A stretch of DNA of 64,000 nt from Isoetes taiwanensis (taxonomy: Eukaryota > Streptophyta > Lycopodiopsida > Isoetales > Isoetaceae): NCBI GenBank assembly GCA_021234155.1, contig JAJEKV010000011.1, positions 12,625,255 through 12,689,254 of the forward strand. The letters run 5' to 3'. Below the pieces are notes generated by a model. The model made no database searches and was not told the origin of the DNA. It saw nothing but the letters and a program-made list of their open reading frames with translations. Positions 22,501-33,570 of this stretch are shown here, piece by piece. The position numbers and the translations under genes are program-made. Within the stretch, counting starts at the first letter, position 1, and each line of letters starts with the position of its first letter.

Positions 22501-25126
22501 TGTGCATTGACTACCGCCAGTTAAATAAGCACACCATAAGTATGCCTTGCCTAGATCAGAAGATCTCATGGACCAGTTGCAGGGAGCGAAGGTCTTTTCT
22601 AAGATAGACTTGAGATCAAGTTATCATCAGATCAGGATCAAGGAAGAAGACATCCACAAGTCGGCTTTCAGAACGAGATATGGCCACTATGAGTTCACGG
22701 TGATGCCATTTGGTTTGTCCAATGCGCCAGTAACTTTCATGAGGCTTATGTACGATGTCTTCCGTGAATCCTTAGATTCTTTCATCATAGTCTTCTTCGA
22801 CGACATCCTGGTGTACAGCAAATCTCTGGAAGAACATGCCCAACATTTGAGAAGGGTGCTCGAAAAGCTAAGGAGGCATCAACTCTTCACGAAGCTATCT
22901 AAGTGCCACTTCGCGACGGAAAGAGTGGAGTACCTAGGGCATGTGATTTCAGCGGAAGGCATCTCCACGGACCATGCTAAGATTGAAGCAGTGGTAGACT
23001 GGCCAGCACCAAAGAACACACATGAAGTAAGGAGCTTCCTCGGCCTAGCAGGCTATTATAGAAGGTTTGTCAAGAACTTTGCCAAGGTAGCAGTGCCATT
23101 AACGGATCTTACAAAGGCAGGGAAGATAAAAGATTGAGCAACTCATTGGCAAAGTAAGGCCCAGAAAGCATTTGACACATTGAAGGAAGCATTGACGACG
23201 GCGCTAGTTTTGGTCTTGCCAGACCCGACCAAAGATAAGCTTGTGGCGACGGACGCTAGCAGAATAGGAGGAAAGGGTAGTGGCCTATGATTCGAAGAAA
23301 ATGAATGATGCGGAATAGCGCTACCCAACGTATGATCAGGAGCTTCTGGCTATTGTAAGAGCTTTAAGAATTTGGAGGCACTATCTATTGGGAAGAAGAT
23401 TCCAGCTAGATACGAATCATCAATTAAGCCTCCAATATATCCTTACACAACCACTCCTCAATTTGAGGCAAAGGAGGTGGATGGAATTCCTTGAAGAATA
23501 TGACTTCGAGATAATTTATAAGCCAGGAAAGCTCAATGTAGTTGCAGATGCTCTTTCTAGGAAACCTTTGGCAACAAGAACGCATTGTAATGCAATTTCG
23601 ACGCTCACGAACGAGTTCGGCAAGAATATTGAAGAAAGCTTGCCAACAGATGTCGACTTCAAGGAAGTTTGGACAAGTCTTTGCAAGGAAGCCAGGACCA
23701 ACAAGGAAAGGGAAATGTTTAGGCACTATAAGAAGGAGAATAACTTGCTATTCCATAAAAACAAACTGTGTGTAACCGAATCTTCAGGAGTTAGGAAGCT
23801 AATCCTACATGATACACACAATAATCCCATAGCAGGGCATGCAGGGTTTATGAAGACATACTTCAAAATTAGAAGCAGTTACTTCTGGCCCGGCATGAAG
23901 AAGGAGATAGTAAGGTACATTCGTGAGTGCCAGATATGCCAGCAAACAAAGGCGGAACAACTCCGAATTCCAGGTGCCTTGGAGCCGTTGCCTGTTCCAA
24001 ACGCTAAGTGGGAGGTAATAAGTATGGACTTTATTACAGGACTCCCAAGAACAGCAAGGGGCAAAGATTCCCTGATGGTGGTAGTAGATAAGTTGTCAAA
24101 GATGGCACACTTTGTGCTGTGCAGGACAACAGATACGGCATTAGACATGGCCGTTCTATTTGTTAAGGAGATTTTCTGACTCCATGGCATGCCAAGGGAG
24201 ATAATTTTAGATAGGGACTTCAAATTCATGAGTGCCTTTTGGCAGGACCTATTCACCACCATCCAGACGAAGCTTTTGATGAGCACGGCATATCATCCCC
24301 AAACAGATGGTCAGACGGAGCGAACCAATAGGATCATCGAAGATATGTTAAGAAGCTATGTTTGGAACAAGCAATCTAAGTGGGATGATTTCATACACTT
24401 AGTAGATTCGCATACAACAGCATCAAGCACGAGCCATCGCAGATGAGTCCTTTTATGATCAACTACGGGTACCAGTGTCTTACCCCGGATACTTGGCACA
24501 ATCCTATGTCCAAGGTGGAAGTCTCCCAACAGATGCTTTCGGAGATGCAAGAGTTGGTGGAGGAGGTGAGAGGATACCTCCTAGCAGCAAGAAGCAGGCA
24601 GAAAAGCATCGCCAACAAGCATAGGACAGTAAGAGAATTTCAAGTGGGAGACAAGGTGTGGTTGAAGACCAAGGTGAAGCAGGCCAAGCTCCGCATCGGC
24701 AATTGCAAAAAGCTTGCTTCAAGATGGGCTGGACCTTTCAGGATCACCAAAAGAGTAGGTACCCAATCCTACAAGTTGGACCTGCCAGGGCATCTAAAAA
24801 TCCATAGGGTCTTCCACGTAAGTCTCCTAAAGAAACACACTCCTAATCCAGAGGAGATATTGGAGACAACCGAGTTGCTGGAAATGATGGACGATCAGCT
24901 TGAAATTGTCCCTGAGGTCCTTCTTGACAGGGCTTATAAGAAGACAAGAAGGTCAAAATTTCTTCAATACCTTGTGAAGTGGACACACTTACCAGTGGAA
25001 GATGCTACGTGGGTGCTACAATCAGATCTAGAGAAGCAGTACCCCGAATTTATGGAGCAATGCAAGGGTCGGGTCATCACCGAAGTAGTCGACATCAACT
25101 CGATAGGTGAGTGGAAGGTAGATTAA
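22497..25126 (+). pseudogene. Chromovirus pol: RT, RNase H, integrase, chromodomain
   Basis: [50 protein letters not shown] and the catalytic [11 protein letters not shown] (about 22795). RNase H: LVATDAS and the end motif KLNVVADALSRKP (about 23530). Integrase: an HH-CC finger ending CQICQQTK (about 23940), MDFITGLP, LDRDFKFMSAFW and the Glu in QTDGQTERTNR. C-terminal chromodomain around 24930-25050 (FLQYLVKWTHLPVEDATWV). Breaks: TGA for Trp at 23136, TAG at about 23317 in AE-RY, TGA for Arg at 24177 in KEIF-LHGMP, and frameshifts near 22555, 23260 and 24405. The three stops are all explained by C-to-T or G-to-A change. A chromodomain would target integration to heterochromatin. Confidence 0.9.
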
Positions 25127-25667
25127 AAAGTCTACTTCCGTCCCACGGAAGTAGACGATCTTGACAGATAAGAGGTCATTAAGGTATGCATTGATAGGAA
25201 ACCACCTCTAGTCAATGCCTTGATGGGGAGGACTCTATCCTTCATGCCCAAATACGGGGAGGACGTCATCCTCCACGCCGAAGGCAACTAAAGGTGTAGG
25301 CATGAGTTGGCATCCTAGGCATAATAGGGCACTGTCTCCACGGCCACGATGGAAGAATCATAATCTTCCTACGCCGGGAGATATGCATTCATATAATTGT
25401 AATTAATGGGTGGTTCCCTTACAGCCAACCCTTATAATAATTAAATGTGGACTAACGTAGTGTTGGACCTGTAGGCCAATAGAGGAGTTGAGCGGCAGAG
25501 AAATGGCAATACGAAGACTCGCAACACATAATTTTGTCATAATGTGTTGTGGGGACACGGCAAGGAGCATTAAGTAGGAAAACTTTTGGACTATGTTTAT
25601 AATTATGGTATAAGCAGGTAAAAGCATATTGTTTCCAATTCGGCTGTCCCCCCTGTCCCCCCAAAAT
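25127..25667 (+). other. Chromovirus 3' non-coding region
   Basis: Directly after the GEWKVD stop, this stretch matches 8794-9250 of the LARD-like element. It contains an inverted repeat AAGTCTACTTCCGT/ACGGAAGTAGAC at 25128-25156, able to form a hairpin in the transcript. Confidence 0.8.
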
Positions 25668-26631
25668 GTGGCGTTGCATCCACCACTTTTGTGGTATGAA
25701 AGTATAATTATGGCACCGCTCAACTGCCGTTATTTAAGAATAGAGTCCCAATTTGTGGGGGAAATTCTAATTTCAAAAACTAAAATTCAAATTCCTATTC
25801 TTTGGGCCCTTCCTGTTCTTTGCCTACGTCCTGTTTTTTGGCTCCCTCCCTGCTGCAAGCTCCAATCCATTGTTGCAGAACCGAAATTGGGTTGCTCACA
25901 TGCAATTCAAGACTTCATGGCTCTTTATTTCTCATGGTCGTTCATGAGAATTTTACAGTTCTACAGCAAGATTTCTTGACTCATTTAATGCTTTTAAACT
26001 TACTCCTCCTTTGCCGCTAGAGTCTCCCACAAGTCGTTCTTCAAGAACACATGGCTTCCTCCAATACAGGTCTCTCTAATTGAGCTGGAGAAACAAACCG
26101 AAACTCCCATCGTCAAAATGCGAAATTCATAGAATACAAATGAGATCGCAAATCTAGAGATATAGTAGAAGAGGAACATAAATTAAAAACAAACAAGAGA
26201 GAAACAGCAGAAAGACTCCACGAATCACTTTTACAGAAACCTGTGATTGTTGGGTCAAAAAGTAAAGGCTCGCTCCAAGGGTTGACATGGAATATGATGA
26301 CATGGCACTCCACTAGGTGACATGTCAAAGGCCAACCAAGAATGAAGTACAACCTTAGTTTTTGATGGGGTGATGTGGCAAAGTTTGGCGTCATGGCAAG
26401 ATATGGATGATGTGGACATGATGACTAAGGATTTTTACAAGAAATATGGCAATTTTGAAGGAATTGCGAAGGTTATATTGGGGCACTAAGAAAAACCTAC
26501 ATATCCCACTAAAAAAAAATCATTTCAAAAAATTGGCCCAGTCATTTTCTATTTAAAGTGCATAAAAATGCTTGGTCATCATGTGACATGCCACATCATC
26601 CAAAGAAATGCCATGCCACCGGGCTACTTCT
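25668..26631. other. Possible degraded LTR start, then sequence without a gene
   Basis: TGTGGCGTTGC at about 25668 could be the start of a 3' LTR, with a weak TATTTAAG box near 25731. No partner copy is in the window. Only short ORFs are present on either strand up to 26631. Confidence 0.3.
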
Positions 26632-27042
26632 GGGGGGTTTTAAGGGTCCTTCTTTTGGCATCAACACTCTCCCTCTATGTGATAATACAGCACAAGGTCC
26701 TATTCAAATCGGACTAGGACATGACCTTTGAAGCGTAAACCCTGTGTTTTGCCAGCTTATTGTAGGATTTACGTTGTGGAGGTCGACTTTTCGCCGTTTT
26801 CACTTGGGACCTGGTCAAGAAGCTGCAGTTGAAGAAGGAAAACAATAGAAACTGATGGAATAGTGTTTGGATTTATCCTCCTCCCAATGTGGCAATTAGA
26901 AGTCAAGAGCGTCTTTTGCAGTATCAAGATTATTCGTGATCATTCGGAGGTCATGTCCTACTCAGATTTGAACAGGACCTTGCGTCATATCATCACATAG
27001 AGGGAGAGTGCTGATGCGGAAGAAGGACCCTTAACACCCCCT
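26632..27042. repeat. 410-bp foldback: ~100-bp inverted repeats around a 209-bp loop
   Basis: The arm 26632-26732 and the reverse complement of 26942-27042 share, in order, TTAAGGGTCCTTCTT, CACTCTCCCTCTATGTGAT, CAAGGTCCT, TTCAAATC and TAGGACATGACCT. Identity by eye is roughly 80-85 percent. The loop is unrelated sequence. No clear TSD was found. It could be a foldback transposon or a hairpin-RNA source. Confidence 0.85.
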
Positions 27043-27063
27043 CCTCCCTCCCCTCCCCCCAAG

Positions 27064-27068
27064 ATACA
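27064..27068. repeat. Target-site duplication ATACA, left
   Basis: ATACA directly precedes the 5' LTR and is repeated at 38115-38119 directly after the 3' LTR. Confidence 0.88.
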
Positions 27069-27681
27069 TGTTAGCCCCCAGGCCCCCGCATTACACAGTC
27101 TATACTTGCTTTGATGAGGGCGAGGCCCCACTGGCCACGGTGTCCAAGAAGAGGAATCCACAAGGCGCCACGGCGGGTCAAAGCTCCTCCAAGAAGCAGA
27201 AGACCCAAAGGTAGGACCCACGGCGGGCCACTACTTGTTCATGCGCACGGTAGCGGACGGCTCAGTTCTGTTCGAGTGCCCAAGTAGTGGAGCACGCGTT
27301 GTCATGATGAGGATCAGATTCAGGGCCCGTAGGCCACTCCGTGTTCCTATATATTGTAGCATTTTTGCTCCTTCAAAAAAGGGTTCGTGAGTGTTCTTTT
27401 GTGTCACTACTGAGCGCACATATGCCGGGTCGCTTTGTTAATGCGCTCTTTTGAGCCTTCATTGTACACTTGTTTTGATCAATGGATTGCCGTGTTCTCC
27501 ACAAGTGTCTTGTGTGTTTCATTGTGTATTGCAATTGCTTGTTTTATCGAGTTTTTCTTGTTCTTTCCTCTCGTTAGCAAAAATCCCGCGTGACAAGAGT
27601 GTCTCAGGGATTTGCCTCGCCGACTTCACGGATCTCTCAGAGATCCGTCCCTCGAAGCGATCCCGAGCCCGACCCCAAACA
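27069..27681 (+). repeat. 5' LTR of the Tat/Athila-like element
   Basis: TG...CA termini; it matches 37505-38114 over its full length. A TATATATT box at about 27348 is a plausible core promoter. Just after the LTR, GGGCGCCAAGCGGG resembles a decayed TGGCGCC-type primer-binding site. Confidence 0.92.
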
Positions 27682-27954
27682 ACGGGCGCCAAGCGGGCTC
27701 ACTTCCGAAGTCCGTATTGATACCATGTTCAATCCCTTCTTTACTCCCCGCGATATTCAACACCGATGGAGTCAAGACGCCGCCGCCATGAATCTGCTGA
27801 CGGCCCTCATGAATATGTCCACATACACTCGTTTGATTGTCTCTTCTCGATTATAATGCGAGGCACCGTTCCACCTACACCACGACAACTTTCCGGACCG
27901 ACCTCCCCCGTGGAAGGTCGCCATTGTTCCGTTCCCCGCTCGCCACATCATGCG

Positions 27955-29700
27955 GGCCGCAACACGACCCTTTGAATTTACTCCACCGGAATCCCCAACT
28001 CAAGATCCGACGGAATCCACCGCAATTTTCTCTGAACATCCGCAAAATGTTTTCTCTATTGGTAATCTTTCTTTAGGAACTTCAAGACCACCGCTTCCAC
28101 CTTTGTCAATTCCCCTCCCCGTCTGCCCCTTTAATCCTTTCCCACCACCGTTCATGCCCGTCACAACCTTTGTTCCCACTACAAGCGCTTCAAGACCTCT
28201 TTTTACTAATCTCACACACAACCTATGCCGGTTCCGGTACCTATGCAAAGACCCAACACCTCTCGTCTTTTCTTTTCCACAAATGCAAACACCCATTCAT
28301 GCCCCGACTCCTACACATGCTTTAAAACTCCAATATCCACTTTTGGAAATGATAAAGGTAAACACATAGACCCGAGTGCTTTCGGGCTCACATGGATGAA
28401 TTTGAGTCACTTGCGGATCTCAATGGTCACTCCGATCCAAAACTAAAATTCCACATCTTTTCGACGACCTCTGGGTGGAGCACCCTACGAATGGCTGATG
28501 GCAAACAAAAGCCACTTTGGAAACAAGATTGGATACACATGAAGACCTCTTTTCTTTCCCATTCGGCACCCTTAAGGATGATCAACAACTGGCTGAACGA
28601 CCTCAACACACTCCAAGCGAACCCGTGAGAATCTGCCGAGACTTTGCATCGACCGACTGCAGATCTTAGTCAACAAGTTGAAGGAATTTCCAACCCAAAG
28701 CCAAATTCTAGTGTGGTTTCTTCAAGGCTTACCCTCTCACATCCGATTTATGACTCAGTATTTAGCCCCAAGACATTACAAGAAGCCATTGAATTAGTCA
28801 ATCACTCTGTTCATGTTTCCTCACGCGGTGATCAAGCCACGATACTCCCATTTCCCTCGGCTACACCCACGCGCACCTCGACTGCCTCCACGGCAGTTCC
28901 CCCAAGAAATAACATTTGGTGTACTATTTGCCAGTACTCAGGACATCTGGCGAATGAGTGTAACTCCGGGATAGCATGATCCATTGCAAACGCCGCAACA
29001 TGCGAGAACCACACCAATCGAAGAATGTACAAATCCACGACCAAATCCAGACGACAACGTCTTGTTCACCAAGTGCAGAAGGTACCCACGCAAACTCAAC
29101 CACAGACACAGGCACAGCCACGACAACAACAACAACCCCAGCAACAACAGCAACCACAACGTGGACCTCCTCGTTCCACTTTTGATCCAAGCAAGTCCCA
29201 ATGTTTCAACTGTGACCAATGGGGTCATCGGTCTGCGGATTGTCCTCAACTTCCTCAGTTCAAATACAAATTCACGCACCAATCAAACCACGACGGTCGT
29301 CTTTACACCTTTTCAAGTATGGGAAGCCAAGGGAAGGCAAGGCCCACGCCCGATTCAAACGGCCACCACGGCCACCACAACAACAACCACGCCAACAAAG
29401 AACAACTCAAAAACAATTGGATGATCAACTCCAAGAAGAAATTTACCATGCAATCAACACCAGCCTTTGAATCCTCCAACCGGATTGAGGTTCTCCCTCA
29501 TTCCCCACGCCATAAGCACCCCCTGCACCAAGTTTTTGCAGGCCGATTACATACCGGTGAGCCATCAACCAAATCTGTTCATTTTGCACCCAATGGATCA
29601 ACTACTTCCTCATGTTCAACCCAAACTTCGCAAAAGTCTGCTTCAACTCATCGAACGTCTGCGTAAGGTAAGGCACTCAAGTCCGTCATCAATGCTACCA
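27955..29700 (+). pseudogene. gag with two CCHC zinc knuckles
   Basis: The frame-broken region opens with a Pro-rich segment (PPLPPLSIPLPVCPFNPFPP) near 28090. A capsid-like stretch follows at about 28390-28980 (WLNDLNTLQ, LTLSHPIYDS). The first zinc knuckle is CTICQYSGHLANEC at about 28922-28963. A Gln-rich low-complexity stretch (28980-29165) precedes a second knuckle, CFNCDQWGHRSADC, at about 29200-29241. Spacing C-X2-C-X4-H-X4-C is intact in both. Gag would package the RNA and form the particle. At least five frame changes are needed to read it through. Confidence 0.8.
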
Positions 29701-29959
29701 CACGATGGAGCCACGACCACGAATGCCACGACATCGCAACACCACCACTCAACGTTCGCTGCTGAAGTCGACCTCCTCAACAAGGTAGCGACATCTATTG
29801 CTGAGCAACAACAACCCACGGATCCACCACAACTACGCAATCCCTCCCGAACTTCAACAAGAACTTGCTAAAATCAAAATTCCTCTCACCTTACGACTAT
29901 CCTACAACTATGTCCAAAGACTACGAGCACATTTTACAAAACACAGATTACTGTTAATG

Positions 29960-32900
29960 CGTTCGCCACATCAACACCCGCGGTGCATGCACACGCGGGC
30001 CAAAAGGCTGTTCACCATGTTCAGATCGATGGTGGCAGCGCAGCAATCAATCTTATTACGATAATCTCGGGGCACAATTGGGCATAAGGGGAGCTCCATA
30101 CGCCCCTTATGACATCAAGCTTGCGAATGGCCATATCACGCGACCACAAGGAGTTACACAACCAATACCGATCAATATTGAGATCTACAATTTACCATGG
30201 AATTCGGGTGTTTGGAGACCGTGAGAAGATCCGGAGATTATGAAATGTTAGTAGGATCGACCCTTTTGAGACAAGCTAAAAGCATTCACCATCGGGCCCT
30301 GATCAACTTGTTATCACGGATGGCAAGCTCATCGCCCGCGATGGATCCACCACGGGCCGATCATTTACAGATCACGCCGAATCGGACAAAGTGACTCAAC
30401 AAGTTTGCAACACCTATCAGTTACAAGCCAAGGGTTTGCCACTCACGGCTTACCCAGAATACAATCAACCATGGGAAGACATGGATATTGATAAAGGCAT
30501 AGCAACGCTGGTTGACCCCTATTTGACACCTTGTAACAATGTCACATTGGTTCCACATGAGGAGACGGTACCCCCAGCTCCTCCTCCTGTTCAAGAAGAC
30601 ACCACACCAACTCCTAGTGGCACGCCACTATTTTTCAAAATTGGTCAACATGAACATCCTGTCCTACTCTGTGAGCCAGCCCACAATCGCTCGGGATGAT
30701 CAAGTCATTCCACACATTCAAACTCTCCGCAGTAGACATAATTGATATTGGAACAAATCAACCAATCCGATTGGCACGCCTCCTCACGCCCGGATTCAGG
30801 GGGAGCAAGCCATTGTGCTATTCAAACGTTTCAAGCACATCTTTTGCTTGGAGCTACAAAGACCTCCGAGGTATCAAGAAAGAATTGGGACAACTCGATT
30901 CCCACCAAGCCGATGCTAGACCCATCTAGTAACGATCTATCGCTTAACCCAAACTACCGTGAAAAGGTTAAAGCCGAAATTGACAAGCTTTTGGACGCTG
31001 GACTTATCTACGAGGTCAAACATTCAGAATGGGTAAGTCCTATTGTTATTGCCCTCAAACATAATGGAAAAATTCGCGTTTGTGTGGATTATAGAAAACT
31101 CAATCAAGCCACGGACCGGGATCATTTCCCTCTCCCCCTTTCACGGATCAAGTGTTGGAAGATGTAGCGTGCCACGAGATGTACTCCTTCATGGACGGCT
31201 TCTCCTATTATAATCAAATATCCATTCGAGAAGAAGATCAACTAAAGACTACCTTCACTACTCCATGGGGTACCTTTGCTTACAAAGTCGCTCCTTTTGG
31301 ATTGTCAAACTCACCATCCACATTTCAACGCATTATGCTTGCTGTTTTTCAAGAGTACATGCAAGTTCATCCCTTTCTGCAAGTCTTTCAGGATGACTTC
31401 TCCACTTACACCCACGTTATGGACCATTTGGTAAAACTTGAACTAGTTTTTCAACGCTGTGATGAATCGGAATTAGCCTCAATCCGGAAAAGTGCACCTT
31501 CTCGTGTCACCTGGGTGTACTTCTAGGACATGTCGTGAGTCGACCGCGGCATTACAACGGACCCGGTAAAATCAGTTTGTGTCATCGAGCATATCCACTG
31601 CTGAATATCAAGGACACATCGCTTTCTTGGCAAAGTCAACTTCTATGCCACCTTTATTCCGAATTGGCACCGATCACCGATCCAATTCACAAACCGACCG
31701 AAAATCCATACACATGGACTTGGACATCCGATGCAAATCAAGCTTTTAAAGAACTCAAAGTCAAGCTCACGTAAGCCCCCTGCTAGTACCACCTCAATGG
31801 GACAAACCATTTCATGTCCATGTTGATGTTTCGTGCTTTGCGATTGAGCTGTTCTAGCTCAAGAGTATGCACCAAATCAGGACAAGCCCATCAGATACGC
31901 CAGCAGAAAACTCAATCCTGCTGAGCGCAACTATTCGGCCACGGAAAGGGAAGCCCTTGGCCTTATCTTTTGTGTACAACGCTTTCGACACTATCTTCTT
32001 GGTAGTCAAATTCGCTTTTATGTGGATCATCAAGCTCTTCTATATTTAATCAATAAGCCAAACCCCACGGGCCGAATTGCTCGATGGATATTGATATTGC
32101 AAGAGTTTGCCCCTTTTGAAATTATTCACAAGCCGGGACGCGCTCACACGGTCCCCGACTATCTTTCACGCATACACACGGATGATCCCTCTAAGGAGTT
32201 CACGATGCCCTTCCCGGATGCTCAACCTGCTCCTGGTCAACGCCACGCCATTGGTACCACGACTATCAACGCTTTCTCCTCACTCAAGCACTCGTCAAGT
32301 GACCCCACGCCTTCTCCGGAAAGACAACTTCTGCATAAACAACAATTCCTTCATGACGTGCGAGATTATACGATGGTTGCTGGCCATCTCTATAAATGTG
32401 GCAAAGACAATGTGCTCCGACGATGTGTTCTTCCTCACGGTCCCCGATCTAGTCAAACAAGCCCACGAAGGACTTGGCAAAGGTCATTTCAATGAGACAA
32501 CACAAAGAAGGAAACTCCTCCTTGCCGGGTATTCTTGCCCACGCTTTTCAAAGATGCTCACAAATACACACGACGTGTGATGTTTGTCGAGGCTTGCAGA
32601 CCCACGCCCGTGACGCCTGCCGCCACGCCAATAGCCACGCCTCCCCTTTGCCAAATGGGGTATGGATTTTGTTGGTCCCATGGACCCACCCGCAATCAAC
32701 ACTAGGGCACGCTTACATTCTAGTCTTCACGGACTATGCAACCAAATGGGTCAAGCGTGTGCTCTACCGACAACACGGGCCGCTAGTACAAATAAGGTTC
32801 TCTACAAGAACATCATCACGCGATTTGGATGTCCCTTAGAATTAGTTAGTGATCGTGGAGTTCATTTCATCAATCACACTATTGCTGAACTCACTAACTA

Positions 32901-33570
32901 TCCGCACATTCATCACGTAAAAGCACGCCTTACTATCCCCGTGGTAATGGCTTGGCTGAAAGCACAAACAAGGTGCTTATCCACATTCAAGAAGATTTGT
33001 GATCCTACAAGAAAAGATTGGCAAGATAAGTTACCCTACAGCTTTTATGGGCTTACAATACAACATACAAAGTAGCAACCGGTCAAACACCTTTTCGACT
33101 TGTGTATGGCCAAGAGGCTCTTTATGCCTTTTGAGTTCATTTTACCCTCACTCAAATTTCGGTTAGCAATGAACATAATCCATCAGCAGCTTTTGCAAGA
33201 ACGAGTTTATCAACCGGAACACTGGATGAACTTCAAGAGATGCTTTTCTTAGACTTCAACAAGGCAAACAACTACAAAAACAATGGCATGACAAACACAT
33301 CAAAACAAAACTTTTCAAATTGGCGACTTAGTTCTTCTTTACGACTCGAGATATCAACAACATCCTCGGCAAACTCAAGCTCGGATGGTGGGACCATACA
33401 AAATTTCCGAGATACCACATCCTGAGTTTTACAATTACAAGAATTGATGGCACTCCATTTCCTACATTAGTCAATGGATTTCGACTCAAGAAATTTCAAA
33501 CCCCACAAGCGAGATCCTTAGCTCAAGAACAAAATTTACAACAAGATACCACTTGTACAAATTTATGAGA
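29960..33570 (+). pseudogene. pol: protease, RT, RNase H, integrase
   Basis: Protease: VQIDGGSAINLI at about 30024-30060, a D-G-G-S-A variant of the retroviral aspartic site. RT: KVKAEIDKLLDAGLIYEV, GKIRVCVDYRKLNQATDRDH, YSFMDGFSYYNQISI, PFGLSNSPSTFQRIM and the catalytic segment VFQDDFSTY (about 31386). RNase H: the tail KPGRAHTVPDYLSRI at about 32131. Integrase: YILVFTDYATKWV (first Asp), LVSDRGVHFIN (second Asp), GNGLAESTNK (catalytic Glu, about 32945) and the GPY module near 33390. Frameshifts and stops occur every few hundred bases. Confidence 0.88.

Larger units (their letters stand above)
22009..25667 (+). mobile_element. Ty3/gypsy chromovirus, 5'-deleted and decayed
   Basis: A gag N-terminal remnant (22009-22500) is fused directly to RT. 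RNase H, integrase and a chromodomain follow in the usual Ty3/gypsy order up to a stop at 25124-25126. The 3' non-coding region is shared with the LARD-like element. No 5' LTR or primer-binding site is present. A 3' LTR may begin at about 25668 (AAAATGTGGCGTTG, like TGTGACGTT) but I could not match it to another copy. Confidence 0.85.
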
